Below are positions 1-9,428 of a DNA stretch of 64,000 bases, piece by piece. The notes under the pieces were generated by a model. That model worked only from the letters and a program-made list of their open reading frames with translations, searched no databases and was not told where the DNA came from. The first letter of the stretch is position 1; each line of letters starts with the position of its first letter. Origin of the DNA: Rhodovibrio salinarum DSM 9154 (GTDB lineage Bacteria; Pseudomonadota; Alphaproteobacteria; Kiloniellales; Rhodovibrionaceae); the NCBI RefSeq assembly GCF_000515255.1, contig NZ_KI911559.1, forward strand, positions 2,243,660 to 2,307,659, read 5' to 3'. The translations under genes were made by a program, and so were the position numbers.

Positions 1-911
1 TGCTGCAGCGCCGCCCCGCCAGCGAGCTCGCGGCGGCGGCCGCGGCGGAAATCGAGCGGCTGGCAACCGATCTCGCACACGCCGGCACGGTAGCCGGCGA
101 GATGGCGGCGGCGTGGCGTGCCGGGCGGCAATACGTCGGCTTCGCCCGCACGGACACAGCCGATGCGGCGGCGTTCCTGCGCGCCCTAGACACCGTGCTG
201 CACGGCGACTTCGGCGGGCGCGACATGCGCACCGTTGCCGCCCGGCGTCTCGGGGACAGCAAGGCGATCGAGCGCCACCGCGGCGCCATCGCCCGGGTGT
301 TACGCGCGCAGGGAAGCGTCGACCTCGCCGCCGACGACCTGGAAGCGCTGGCGGCCGTGGGCCTGGAGAAGTTTCCTCCGGAAGTGCGTCTCGCCGGCCC
401 CGTCCGCGTGGGCTCCGCCGACCTCGCCGGCCTCACCTTCGCCGCGATCCCGCCGGAACACACCCGCGACGTCGACGTGCCCGCGGGCACGCGGCTCGTC
501 ACCATTGAGAACCTGGCCTCGTTTAACCGGTACGTCCGCGAAGCGCGGCCCGAGAGCGAGGCCGTCGTCTACACGGGCGGCTTCCCGTCGCGCGCGGTGG
601 CCGGGCTGTTGCGCCATCTCGCCGGGCGGATCGACGCGTGCCACCACTGGGGCGATATCGACGCGACGGGGCTGCGCATCGCCGTCGACGTCGGCCGGCA
701 CCTGGGCTGCCTTCCCGCCCTATGGTGCATGGACGCGTCCACCGCACGCGCGCAAGGGCAGCCGGTCGACCCGGCGCCGGCAAACCGCCTTCCGCACACA
801 GGCGATCCGGTTTACGACGCTCTCGCCGCGTTTCTTGGCGGCCCGGAGGCGCATACGCTCGAGCAGGAGGAACTGGACCCGGTCTCGCCGGCTGCGAACG
901 CGGCGGCGTGA
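1..911 (+). CDS. DUF2220 / JetD-like toprim protein, 5' end outside window
   Basis: The frame is open from the first bases of the window, so only the C-terminal 302 or so residues are visible. They contain a toprim-like core: a glutamate in VTIENLASF (bases about 498-525), then TGGFPSRA, then HHWGDIDATG (bases 642-671) with the paired aspartates of the DxD motif. This order matches the DUF2220 domain of JetD, the topoisomerase-VI-A-like nuclease of the Wadjet anti-plasmid system; standalone DUF2220 proteins also exist. The gene ends 348 bp before a convergent helicase-nuclease operon. JetA, JetB and JetC would normally lie upstream, which cannot be seen here. The domain assignment is fairly firm; membership of a Wadjet operon is inference. 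Confidence 0.7.
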   Translation, partial: LQRRPASELAAAAAAEIERLATDLAHAGTVAGEMAAAWRAGRQYVGFARTDTADAAAFLRALDTVLHGDFGGRDMRTVAARRLGDSKAIERHRGAIARVLRAQGSVDLAADDLEALAAVGLEKFPPEVRLAGPVRVGSADLAGLTFAAIPPEHTRDVDVPAGTRLVTIENLASFNRYVREARPESEAVVYTGGFPSRAVAGLLRHLAGRIDACHHWGDIDATGLRIAVDVGRHLGCLPALWCMDASTARAQGQPVDPAPANRLPHTGDPVYDALAAFLGGPEAHTLEQEELDPVSPAANAAA

Positions 912-1259
912 CCACCGGCCAGACCAACGGCGTCGGGCGCCGGATCCACTGCTGAAAGCGACGAACGCTGGGAAGGACACCGCAGTGTACCAGGTGCCTC
1001 CGATCCGGCGGGTGTGGCCGGAGTGACGGCCGCTGACTACTGGAGCCGGTCCTCCCGGGAGGGCGTAGTAGGCCTCCATGGCCATGAGCCGCAAAGGCGT
1101 CCACGTAAGCGCCCATAGCGCGCCGCAAAGAGGCAGCACGTCTTGCATTCTGTCGAGCAGGCGATGTGCCGGTGGGTACATCAGGAACTGGATCCGCGCG
1201 TCTCTGGTCGATGTGTCGCGGGCCCGGGTTGCTGTGCCGATACCTTATCGCCCCCGGTT
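912..1259. other. Convergent intergenic region, nothing recognised
   Basis: This stretch separates the converging JetD-like and AddA-like genes. Short open frames here have no recognisable domain and look like shadows. I see no clear terminator hairpin with a T-run. Confidence 0.4.
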
Positions 1260-4200
1260 TCAGTCCGCGACGACCCGTTCGACGTTGCTGTCGGTAACGT
1301 AAACGATCAGACCCCGCTGCGCGCCCAGCGCATTGAGATAGTCGCGTAGCTGGCTGCGGTACTGCTCCCGCTTTTTTAGGTCGGCGGCGACGTCGGACTT
1401 CCAGTCAACCACAACCGTCGGGCATCCCTGGTCGTCTGTAGCGACAGCGTCGGCGATCCCCGTGAGGATCGTCTCAACGATGTCGTCGACATTTGAAGCC
1501 ATCACAGCGACCTCGGGTACGAGCATGTCGCGAATCTCGGCGATCTCAGGGCAGGCGAGGGCGCGCTCGACGGTACCGGCCATCTCCAAGGGCACCGGCC
1601 CTTCGGACGGGTCGTCCGCCGGTGCGACACCGAGCTGGTCCAGGAGATCACCCGCACGGTCGACCAGGCCCGTCTCCGGCGTCTCGCCCGTCAGCACTTC
1701 CTCGAGCAGTTTGTGGATGACCAGCCCGCGGGTGGTCGACCCCTGTATCGCGGCGGGCCCGGCGACGACAGGGCCGTCCTCGTCGTTGAAGACGACGACC
1801 TCGGCCTCGCCGTCCCCGGCGTAGCCCTCGTGGCGGCTGGGCGACCGCCGGCGGATCGTCGGGCGCGCCGCCGCCACCCGCTCGGCCTCGGCGCGGAAGG
1901 TCTCAGCGTCCTGGTTGTTGGTCGCCGGCGCCGATCGCTCGGGCAGCCCGGGCGCGAAGCCGCTGGTGTCCAGGCCCGGCAGGGCGTCGACCCCCAGGTC
2001 CACGATCTTGTCCCAGGCGTTTGCGTCGGTGCCGGCGTCGCCGTGGGGTAGGACCAGCAGCTGGGCTGCCCGCGTGCAGGCGACGTACCACAGGCGCACC
2101 CGCTCCGACCCGCGCTCGCGCTCGTTCTGATCCAGCGTCGCCTTGTAGTCCGGTGGCGGCGGGCCCATCCGGGCGACGGGCATGTGCAGGGTGTCGTCGG
2201 GCCGGCGCAGCTGCGGTCCGTTCTCTGACTGCGGCGCGCCTACCGCGTTGACGGGGATCACCACCGGCCACTCCAGGCCCTTGGCGGAGTGCATGGTGAT
2301 CACCTGCACCGCCTCCTGCTGGGCGTCGGGCCGCCCCTCCGACTGGCCGGCGGAAACCTCCCACTTGTCGCGCATGTCGCGGGCGAACGCCTTGAGACCG
2401 CGGACGGCGTAGGGCCGGGCAAGCTCGAGGAACAGGTCCACGTTGGCCAGCGCACGTTCCGCCGCGCCTGGGTGGCGGCGCTCCAGGATCGGGCGCACGC
2501 GCATCTCCTCAACGGCCTCCGCCATCAGCTCGAATGGCGTGGTCGTCCGGGCCCGGGCGCGCAGCCCCCTGAGCACCCGCAGCGTGTTCGCTGCCACGGG
2601 CTCGGGCAGGGCGTCCGGGTCGGCGTTGAGGTTGAGCGCCGGGATGCGGTCCGCCCGTTCGGGATCCCGGGGCAGGGCGTGCACGCAGTCGAGCAGCTGT
2701 TCCTCCGTCAGCCCGACGAGTGGCCCGCGCAGCAGCGCGCCCAGCGCCAGGGTGTCGCGCCCGTCGGCGAGCACGCGCGCGAGCGCAATCAGGTCGAGCA
2801 CCTCCTGGCGGCGGAACGCGCCCTTGCCGGCCTGGGTGGCGATGGGCAGACCGGCCTGTTCCAGCGCCGCCTCGTAGATCCAAAGCGAGGTGCCCACGGG
2901 CGCGATCAAGGCGATGTCGCCCGGCCGGCACGGCCGGGTGCCTCCCTCCGCGTCGTCGTCCTTCACCGGGTGCGAGCCCACGAGCTGCCGGCATAGGTCG
3001 GCGACGGCCGTGGCCTCGGCGCGGCGCATGTCGTCGACGGTCGGGTCGTTGTCGGGATCCGAGCTCTCCACGGTGACGTCGAGCCGGGTGACGCGCGGCG
3101 GATCGCCCTCGGCGTCCGTCTTGGTCGCGGAGAGCGCCTCGAAGCCCGGCTGGTCGGCAGCCGAGAGCGGATCGGCGAAGGTCGTGTTGACCCAGTCCAG
3201 GATGCCGGCCTGGGAGCGGAAGTTCGCCGTCACCGTCAGGCGTTCGCCGGCGCCGGCTTCCAGGGCGTCGCGCGCGGCCGTGTAGGCGGCGATGTCGGCG
3301 CCGCGAAAGCGATAGATCGACTGTTTCGGGTCGCCGACCAGGAACAGACGGCCCGGCTCCGGTACCCGCTCGGTCCAGGAAGCGTCGGCGGACTTCTGGG
3401 GCGCGACTTCCGTGAGTCGCCACAGGATGTCCGCCTGGATCGTGTCGGTGTCCTGGAACTCGTCGACCAGGACCTTCTGGTACCGCTCGGCGAGCTTCTT
3501 CCGGACATCCGGGTGGTCGCGCAGGAGGTCGCGCGCCGCGTACAGCAGGTCGTCGAAGTCCATCAGCGCGGCGTTGCGCTTGTATTCGGCGTATCGCTCC
3601 CGGATTTCGGCGAGTGCGCCCAGGAAACCGGCGGCGAGGGCGCCGGACGCCTTTTCCAGCAGCGCATGGAGGGCGGTCTCTGCGTCCGCGTAGGCGGCCT
3701 GGGCGTCCGTGTTCGCCCGCTCGGCCTCGCCCTTGGACGCGCCGCGCCGCTGTCCGGCCGCGACGACCTTGCCCTTCCGGCCCCAGGCCCGGAACGCCGT
3801 CGTGTCCTTCTTCATCGCTGAGATCCGCGGCGGCTCCGCGAGCGTCAGCAGGCCCGCGGCGTCGGGTCCGCTATCGAGCGCGCCCGCGAGCGTTTCGCGG
3901 AGAACCCGCAGTTCTCCCAGCAAGGTGTCGCAGCTCTCCTCGCCTAGGCCGTTGACGTTGCGGGCGAGCGTATCGACGGCCGCCTCGAAGTCGGCCAGGT
4001 CGGCGCGGTCGAGGGTCACCGGCGGCGGCCCGGCGGTGCGGTTGCGTCGGAGGATCGCGGCGCCTTCCTTGATCTTGGCGATCGCGTGATCCGGGTCCCG
4101 GAACAGCATGTGCGCCAGGAGGTCGTCGGCGTCCGACGGTCCGTTGCCGGCGGCGGACAGGTGCTCGCGCAGCCAACGGTCACGCAGCTCGTCGAACACG

Positions 4201-4637
4201 ATGTCCGTCTGCGCCGGGTCCATCATCGTCGCGCCCGGGTCCGTGCCCGTCTCCACGGGGTAGGGCCCGATCAGCTGCTTGCAGAACCCGTGGATCGTCG
4301 TGCAGCTCAGACGATCGAGCCGCCCGCGCGCGGTCCGGAGGTTCGCCGCCTGCGCGTCCGTGGGACCGCCCGGGAACGCCGCGGCCAGTTCCCGCGGGAC
4401 ATCGTCCTGGACAACGCCGTCGACGAACCGGGTGACGCGCTGGTGCAGGGCGCCGGCGGCGAGCTCGGTGAAGGTGATCGCCGCGACGTTGGCCGGGTCG
4501 TGCCCGTCGGCCAGCAGCCGGACGACCCGGCCGGCCATGAGTGCGGTCTTGCCGGTCCCGGCGCCGGCCTCGACGAGCAGCGTGCGGTCGTGCGCGACCA
4601 GCGCGGTGGTGCGGGCGTCCTGGTCGATCAGGGTCAT
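1260..4637 (-). CDS. UvrD/AddA-type ATP-dependent helicase-nuclease
   Basis: The 1125-residue protein is a superfamily 1A helicase of the AddA/RecB group. Motifs appear in the expected order: EAGAGTGKT (Walker A, residues 23-31), DEFQDTD (motif II, about 392), GDPKQSIYRFRGAD (motif III, about 435), HSAKGLEWPVV (about 784), YVACTRA (motif VI, about 856), and a C-terminal PD-(D/E)XK signature VVDWKSD (about 1079). It should unwind and degrade DNA ends together with the upstream partner. Its ATG overlaps the partner's stop codon in ATGA, so the two are translationally coupled. The organisation is that of AddAB, but it sits next to an IS element and a JetD-like gene, so it may be an accessory or defence copy rather than the housekeeping recombination enzyme. 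Confidence 0.88.
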   Translation of the reverse strand: MTLIDQDARTTALVAHDRTLLVEAGAGTGKTALMAGRVVRLLADGHDPANVAAITFTELAAGALHQRVTRFVDGVVQDDVPRELAAAFPGGPTDAQAANLRTARGRLDRLSCTTIHGFCKQLIGPYPVETGTDPGATMMDPAQTDIVFDELRDRWLREHLSAAGNGPSDADDLLAHMLFRDPDHAIAKIKEGAAILRRNRTAGPPPVTLDRADLADFEAAVDTLARNVNGLGEESCDTLLGELRVLRETLAGALDSGPDAAGLLTLAEPPRISAMKKDTTAFRAWGRKGKVVAAGQRRGASKGEAERANTDAQAAYADAETALHALLEKASGALAAGFLGALAEIRERYAEYKRNAALMDFDDLLYAARDLLRDHPDVRKKLAERYQKVLVDEFQDTDTIQADILWRLTEVAPQKSADASWTERVPEPGRLFLVGDPKQSIYRFRGADIAAYTAARDALEAGAGERLTVTANFRSQAGILDWVNTTFADPLSAADQPGFEALSATKTDAEGDPPRVTRLDVTVESSDPDNDPTVDDMRRAEATAVADLCRQLVGSHPVKDDDAEGGTRPCRPGDIALIAPVGTSLWIYEAALEQAGLPIATQAGKGAFRRQEVLDLIALARVLADGRDTLALGALLRGPLVGLTEEQLLDCVHALPRDPERADRIPALNLNADPDALPEPVAANTLRVLRGLRARARTTTPFELMAEAVEEMRVRPILERRHPGAAERALANVDLFLELARPYAVRGLKAFARDMRDKWEVSAGQSEGRPDAQQEAVQVITMHSAKGLEWPVVIPVNAVGAPQSENGPQLRRPDDTLHMPVARMGPPPPDYKATLDQNERERGSERVRLWYVACTRAAQLLVLPHGDAGTDANAWDKIVDLGVDALPGLDTSGFAPGLPERSAPATNNQDAETFRAEAERVAAARPTIRRRSPSRHEGYAGDGEAEVVVFNDEDGPVVAGPAAIQGSTTRGLVIHKLLEEVLTGETPETGLVDRAGDLLDQLGVAPADDPSEGPVPLEMAGTVERALACPEIAEIRDMLVPEVAVMASNVDDIVETILTGIADAVATDDQGCPTVVVDWKSDVAADLKKREQYRSQLRDYLNALGAQRGLIVYVTDSNVERVVAD

Positions 4638-7333
4638 GGCAGGCTCCAGGCGTCGACGAGCTCGCCCAGGCGCGCCCGGAACAGCCCGCGCTTGTCACGG
4701 AAGTACCGGTCCTTGGCGTCGCCGGGCAGCGCGAAGCGCAGATCGTTGTACTTGTCTTCCGTGCCGTCGCCGGGCAGCGCGAGGCCCTGCAGCAGCTGCT
4801 GCCGGCCGAGATCGATGTAGTCGGCCAGGGTCCTCAGCGTCGCCGCCGGATCGTCCAGCGTCAGCGCCTTGTCGGCGAACGGGTAGACGAGGCGCGCGTC
4901 CACGGGCGTCCCGCCCAGAAGGGCCGTCACGGCGAAGCCGTAGAGACAGCGCTGCACCTCCTTGCCGCCGCGGACCTCGATGCGTCCCTTGGGTAGCTTG
5001 CCCGTCTTGTAATCGACCACTGCGGCCGCATCCGCGTCACCGGACAGGTCCAGCCGGTCGATGCGGCCGTTGATGGTGACCTGCGTGTCCGGGATCTGTA
5101 CGGACGCGTGAACGTCCCACGGCGGCGTGTCGCCGGAACCCTCGTCGTCGCGCCAGCCTGTCTGGCCGAACGGGATCTCCGTCAGGCTCCGTTGATCGGG
5201 CAGGGCGCCCGGACCGCCGTCACCAAACTCGGCGGCGAAGGCCGCCGGCACGGCTGCCTCGGCCTGGCGCAGGTGACGGCGCCAGATAAGCGCCGGCGGC
5301 ACGGGGTACTTTTCCGTCCAGTCGGGCGCGATGCGCTCGACGGCCGTGCGCGCGGCCCCCGCGATCTGCTCAGCGTTCGCGTTGGCGATACCCGGGCCGG
5401 CCTCGAGTGCGCGCGTGGCGTCCTGGAAGACGGCGTGGACCAGGCTGCCGAAGGAAAGGGCGTCGAGCACCAGCGGCTCCTCGTCCGCCGCCGGCTCCTC
5501 CCACCGGAGGATGTCGCGCCAGACGTAGCCGAGCGGATCGCGCAGCATGCGCTGGATCGCCCCAGTCGACTGCGGCCGGGCGAGGGCCTCCGCGACGATC
5601 GGGTGGTTCGCGCGGATCAGGCCGTCGTGGGCCGTCACCTCGTCGACGTGCCAGTCGCGCCAGCAAGCGCGCGTGCTGCGCGCCAGCGCGGTCTGGCGGA
5701 ACTCGTCGGGCCGGGCGAGCAGCCGGTCGGCCTCGCTCATCACGTGCTCGGCGACGCGGGCCCGCTCCAGGTAGGTGACGGGGACGTCGTCGGGCCACAG
5801 CGGGCTCGGGCCGAGCTGACGGCCCTCGGCGTCGCGGCGGCTGTGCGACAGCACGACCGACGTCGACGCGCCGGTGACCAGGGCACGGAAGTCGCGCTCG
5901 TCGCGCTCCGGCACGGGCACGGGATCAAGGTCCTCCTGGCGCACGACGTGGTCGGGCAGCAGCGGGTCCTCGCCGTGCCGCCGCGGCCACGCGCGGCTGG
6001 TCACCCCGATCAGCCGGGTGTACGGGCGCGGGGCGCCGGCAACGGTGCTCGCCGGGCCCCAGATGATCGCGCCCGCTGGGTCGACCTCGTCGGGCAGGCG
6101 CAGGCCCTGGAGGGTAACGTCCAGCGCATCGGCGGGCCCCTCGGCGAGCGCCTGGCGCCAGATCGTCCGGCTGACGCCCGACAGCAGTGCCTCGCCGACC
6201 TCGCCGGCGTGCTCGGGACCCAGCTCCAGACGCTCGACGAGATCGATCAGCTCGACGGAGAAGTCGTAGCCGTCCGGCCACTCGGTCACGCGGGCGAGGT
6301 AAGTCCGCCACAGGCGGGCGCTCGTCAACGGCGCGTCCCGCGGCAGGACCCGCGTCCAGGCCGACGGCAGGTCCTGCAGCCGACCGCACTGGCTGTGCAG
6401 CAACGGGACGAGCCGGCGCACGCGGTCCTGGGTGAGTCCGTTGAGCAGGACCTCGGCCAGCGCGGCGCAGACCTGGCCCTCGCCGCACGAGACGACGGGC
6501 CGGCCGTGGGCGAAGTGGAGGGGGATGTTGGCGTCCCGGCTCATCGCCTGGAAGTGCACATCCCAGTCGGCCGGGCTCGCTGCGGCGATGGCGATGTCCT
6601 GCGGGCGAGCGTGACCCGCGGCGATCAGCTCGCGCGCCCAGCGCAGGGCCTCGATCGCCTCGTGCCGCGCGTTCGCGCAGCTGACAGCCGTCCGGGCAGG
6701 CGTCGCAGGCTCCGGCTCGGCGAGCCGGATCGCGGTGCCCGGGATCCAGTCCGGCGCGGGCCGGCTGCCGGGTATCCAGTCGACGGTCACGAACTCGGCC
6801 AGGGCCGTCAGGAAAGGCTGCCAGATGGGTGGCAAGTCCGGGACGCGGTGAACGGTGACGGGCCCGAGCACCGCTGGCGCGTGTGCGAGCCGCGCCCGGG
6901 CGGCATCCGCGAGGTCGCGCGGCCGACGCATGGACGGCCGCAACCGGGCGCACGCCGCCGCGTCCAGTGCCGCGAGGGCCCGCTGGCGCGCGTCCCCGTT
7001 CGCGAGGTCGAGATCAGCGTCCCATGCGCGCTGCAGCGTCACCGTCGTGGCGCGGGTCATGCCCGGGAGCTCCCGCACCGGGTTGAGCGGGCCGATGTCC
7101 GTGTCCGCGAGGGCCTGCTGGATGGCGTCCTGGAGGTGCGCTCGTGGGATGGGCTGCAGGAAGCCGCCGGCCAGCCGGGCGGCCGCCTGGTCGACGCTCA
7201 GCACCTGGCACCCGTGGTCGCGGTCGCGGGCGGCGCGGGTGCGGGCCTCACGGGCGGCGAGCGCGGAATCGACGATAAATGTTCGGCGCAACGCTTGGTC
7301 CCCTGATCGGGTCTTGACCACCTTGTCTAACAT
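4634..7333 (-). CDS. AddB-like PD-(D/E)XK nuclease subunit
   Basis: I chose the ATG at 7331-7333 (MLDKVVK), one base after the stop of the preceding small gene; longer frames overlap that gene. The 899-residue product resembles AddB/RexB or RecC-like scaffold subunits. No Walker A motif is visible at the N-terminus, while the middle (RPQDIAIAAASPADW) looks like a helicase 2A remnant. The C-terminus has the RecB-family nuclease core: RIDRLDLSGD, then VVDYKTG (about 773), then EVQRCLYGF (the QxxxY part, about 793). It probably cuts one strand while the AddA-like partner powers translocation. It is the middle gene of a three-gene operon with 1-bp and overlapping junctions. Confidence 0.8.
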   Translation of the reverse strand: MLDKVVKTRSGDQALRRTFIVDSALAAREARTRAARDRDHGCQVLSVDQAAARLAGGFLQPIPRAHLQDAIQQALADTDIGPLNPVRELPGMTRATTVTLQRAWDADLDLANGDARQRALAALDAAACARLRPSMRRPRDLADAARARLAHAPAVLGPVTVHRVPDLPPIWQPFLTALAEFVTVDWIPGSRPAPDWIPGTAIRLAEPEPATPARTAVSCANARHEAIEALRWARELIAAGHARPQDIAIAAASPADWDVHFQAMSRDANIPLHFAHGRPVVSCGEGQVCAALAEVLLNGLTQDRVRRLVPLLHSQCGRLQDLPSAWTRVLPRDAPLTSARLWRTYLARVTEWPDGYDFSVELIDLVERLELGPEHAGEVGEALLSGVSRTIWRQALAEGPADALDVTLQGLRLPDEVDPAGAIIWGPASTVAGAPRPYTRLIGVTSRAWPRRHGEDPLLPDHVVRQEDLDPVPVPERDERDFRALVTGASTSVVLSHSRRDAEGRQLGPSPLWPDDVPVTYLERARVAEHVMSEADRLLARPDEFRQTALARSTRACWRDWHVDEVTAHDGLIRANHPIVAEALARPQSTGAIQRMLRDPLGYVWRDILRWEEPAADEEPLVLDALSFGSLVHAVFQDATRALEAGPGIANANAEQIAGAARTAVERIAPDWTEKYPVPPALIWRRHLRQAEAAVPAAFAAEFGDGGPGALPDQRSLTEIPFGQTGWRDDEGSGDTPPWDVHASVQIPDTQVTINGRIDRLDLSGDADAAAVVDYKTGKLPKGRIEVRGGKEVQRCLYGFAVTALLGGTPVDARLVYPFADKALTLDDPAATLRTLADYIDLGRQQLLQGLALPGDGTEDKYNDLRFALPGDAKDRYFRDKRGLFRARLGELVDAWSLP

Positions 7334-7334
7334 A

Positions 7335-7610
7335 TCAACGGTTGCAACCGCTTGTCTTCCCACCCTCCTCATGCCGATGTCGTGGTCCTGGCGCTGAGGC
7401 GTTGCCAAGGCGCTTTTCAGCGCGTTCCCGTACCTCGGCAGCCGTGATCCGGGATGATCGCGGCAGCCAGACCGTCGCCTGGTACCAGCCATCTTCTCGT
7501 CGAATCGGCACGCCCTCTTGCCAGCGGATTAGTCCGCCAGACGCTTCCACGGTGTCGGTGAGCACGGCGAGCACCTCGTAGTAGTACGGGCCAATGATCA
7601 GAGCCATCAT
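7335..7610 (-). CDS. Small protein of unknown function, first gene of the helicase-nuclease operon
   Basis: This 91-residue frame (MMALIIGPYYYEV at the start) is preceded by GGAGAAG at a normal distance from the ATG. Its stop lies one base from the start of the AddB-like gene, which supports it as a real operon member. The N-terminal 60 residues look folded (GGLIRWQEG, DGWYQATVWLP); the tail is basic and histidine-rich. I do not recognise a family. Possible roles include an inhibitor or specificity factor for the nuclease, but nothing in the sequence decides this. Confidence 0.55.
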   Translation of the reverse strand: MMALIIGPYYYEVLAVLTDTVEASGGLIRWQEGVPIRREDGWYQATVWLPRSSRITAAEVRERAEKRLGNASAPGPRHRHEEGGKTSGCNR

Positions 7611-7828
7611 GGTGGCTTCTCCACATGGTTGGGTGGGTTCAGAGCAAGGACTGGGAGAAACGTGTTCCCGGCTAATCGCTCAGTTGCACGGCGAGAACCG
7701 CGCCTTCCTGGTAGTAGGCAACAACGGAGTCGTCGCGCTGACGGCGAACTTCGAAGCGGCCATGGCCTGATCCCCTCAAACCGTTCCAGGCGCTATAAGA
7801 GAGCGTCTGGTTTTCGAGGAGATCGGAG

Positions 7829-8107
7829 ATGGCACGACGGAAGCGTTCCCCGGAGGAGATCATCGGCAAGCTGCGCGAGGCCGAGGTGCTGCTGGCGCAG
7901 GGCAAGAAGGTCGGCGAGGTCTGCCGGTCCATTGGCGTCACGGAGCAGACCTACTATCGTTGGCGCAACGAGTATGGGGGCCTCAAGGTCGACCAGGCGC
8001 GGCGGCTGAAAGAGCTGGAGCGGGAGAACGCACGGCTACGGAAGGCAGTCTCGGATCTGACGCTGGACAAGATGATCCTCAAGGAGGCGGCGTCGGGAAA
8101 CTTCTAA
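7829..8107 (+). CDS. IS3-family transposase OrfA
   Basis: A 92-residue helix-turn-helix protein: RKRSPEEIIGKLREAEVLL, then GVTEQTYYRWRNEYGG, then a leucine-zipper-like tail ending at KEAASGNF. This is the DNA-binding half of IS3-family transposases. It ends inside the region where OrfB becomes readable in the other frame. Confidence 0.92.
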   Translation: MARRKRSPEEIIGKLREAEVLLAQGKKVGEVCRSIGVTEQTYYRWRNEYGGLKVDQARRLKELERENARLRKAVSDLTLDKMILKEAASGNF

Positions 8108-8997
8108 GCGCTGCCCGCCGTCGGCGCTGCGTGGCACACGTTCGCCAGCTGCTCGGCGTGTCCGAGCGTCGGGCCTGCCGGGTGCTCGGCCAGGCCCGCT
8201 CGACGCAACGTCATGTGCCACGACGCCGGGACGACGAGGCAGCGCTGACCGCGGACATCGTAGCGCTGGCCAGCGAATACGGCCGTTACGGGTACCGGCG
8301 TGTCGCCGCGCTGCTACGCGCCGACGGCTGGGCGGTGAACACCAAGCGCGTGGCACGCATCTGGCGGCAGGAGGGCCTGAAGGTGCCAACCAAGCAGCCC
8401 AAGCGCGGGCGCCTGTGGCTCAACGACGGGTCCTGCATCCGCCTGCGGCCGGAGTGGCGCCACCACGTCTGGGCCTACGACTTCGTGCAGGACCGCACGC
8501 ACGGCGGCCGGCCGTTCCGCATGCTCACGGTGGTCGACGAGTTCAGCCGGGAGTGCCTGGCCATCCTGGTGGCGCGCTCGCTCAAGTCGGACGACGTCCT
8601 GGCGCTGCTCGGCGAGCTGTTCGTGGCGCACGGACCGCCGGGCTACATTCGCTCCGACAATGGCCCGGAGTTCTGCGCCAAGGCCGTGCGGGAATGGCTC
8701 CAGCGCCTGAATGTCGGCACGCTGTTCATCAAGCCGGGCAGCCCGTGGGAGAACGGCTACTGCGAAAGCTTCAACGGCAAACTCCGGGACGAGCTGCTCA
8801 ACGGGGAAATCTTCTATACCCTGTTGGAAGCCGAAATCCTGATCGAACGCTGGCGGCAGCACTATAACAGCTGCCGCCCGCACAGCGCCCTCGGGTACCG
8901 GCCGCCGGCGCCCGAGGCGATCGACCCGGCATCGGCCGGTCTGGCTCCGCTACGCTCCGCCAGCCCGCCCGATGCCTCAAGCGTGCTCCTGCACTAA
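7960..8997 (+). CDS. IS3-family transposase OrfB (DDE integrase domain)
   Basis: The meaningful part begins near 8095 (GKLLSAARRRR); the stretch before this is orfA in another frame, so the active transposase is probably an OrfAB fusion made by programmed -1 frameshifting just before the orfA stop at 8105-8107. The DDE residues are visible in YDFVQDRTHGG, RSDNGPEF and ENGYCESFNGKLRDE. The reading frame is unbroken to the right end, so the enzyme may be active. Confidence 0.92.
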   Translation: MAQRVWGPQGRPGAAAERAGAGERTATEGSLGSDAGQDDPQGGGVGKLLSAARRRRCVAHVRQLLGVSERRACRVLGQARSTQRHVPRRRDDEAALTADIVALASEYGRYGYRRVAALLRADGWAVNTKRVARIWRQEGLKVPTKQPKRGRLWLNDGSCIRLRPEWRHHVWAYDFVQDRTHGGRPFRMLTVVDEFSRECLAILVARSLKSDDVLALLGELFVAHGPPGYIRSDNGPEFCAKAVREWLQRLNVGTLFIKPGSPWENGYCESFNGKLRDELLNGEIFYTLLEAEILIERWRQHYNSCRPHSALGYRPPAPEAIDPASAGLAPLRSASPPDASSVLLH

Positions 8998-9030
8998 CAT
9001 TGCGGGTGGCACGATCATCGGGGGCAGGCC

Positions 9031-9428
9031 ACGTCGCCGTCGCCGACAGCGAAATGCACTAGGATGTTTCCGGACATCGGTCGTCTCCTCTCGTCGTTGT
9101 CAATTGGCAACTCTCGATCACGACTTGGGGACGGCTCGGGATTTTGGGCAGCTCATCGTTCCAATTTTTTTGAGGCCTTGGCGATTTTTTATCCGGTAGT
9201 TTGGACAGAGGGCGGCCTGGCCCTATGCAGCGCGTCGCGTGGCAGCGCACAGGCCGCTGTACCGGTGTGTTGACAACATCAACCGGCTGTATCGGCCGCC
9301 GTTACCACAGCCGCACGGCACCAATGTGCGGGTGTACGGGCTCGCAATTTCAGCTGTCGGTGCGATTGCTTCAGGTGCCTGCGAGTTGGCAGATCAATCG
9401 TGCGGGCCTGTCTAGTTTTCAGGCCATC
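9031..9428. other. Spacer between IS3 element and recombinase gene
   Basis: About 400 bp without a supported gene. Rejoining the sequence across the IS gives a short open frame behind a GAGGAG sequence near 9080, but it matches nothing I know. No terminator was recognised. Confidence 0.35.

Larger units (their letters stand above)
7768..9026 (+). mobile_element. IS3-family insertion sequence (IS407-like), complete
   Basis: The element is about 1.26 kb. The left end begins TGATCCCC and the right end, read inward, begins TGCCCCC; both carry CGTTCCA/CGTGCCA further in, forming imperfect terminal inverted repeats. GGCC occurs immediately outside both ends (7764-7767 and 9027-9030), a 4-bp target duplication as expected for the IS407 group. 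It carries orfA and orfB in different frames. It looks intact and probably recent. Confidence 0.85.

Noticed and set aside
5108-7306. 732-residue plus-strand frame
   Set aside because: It is antisense to the AddB-like nuclease gene, has low-complexity composition and no family, so it is a shadow of a GC-rich gene.
7672-7941. Small gene interrupted by the IS3 element
   Set aside because: Rejoining the flanks across the GGCC duplication gives short frames in several phases, but none has both a start with ribosome-binding site and a convincing sequence through the junction.
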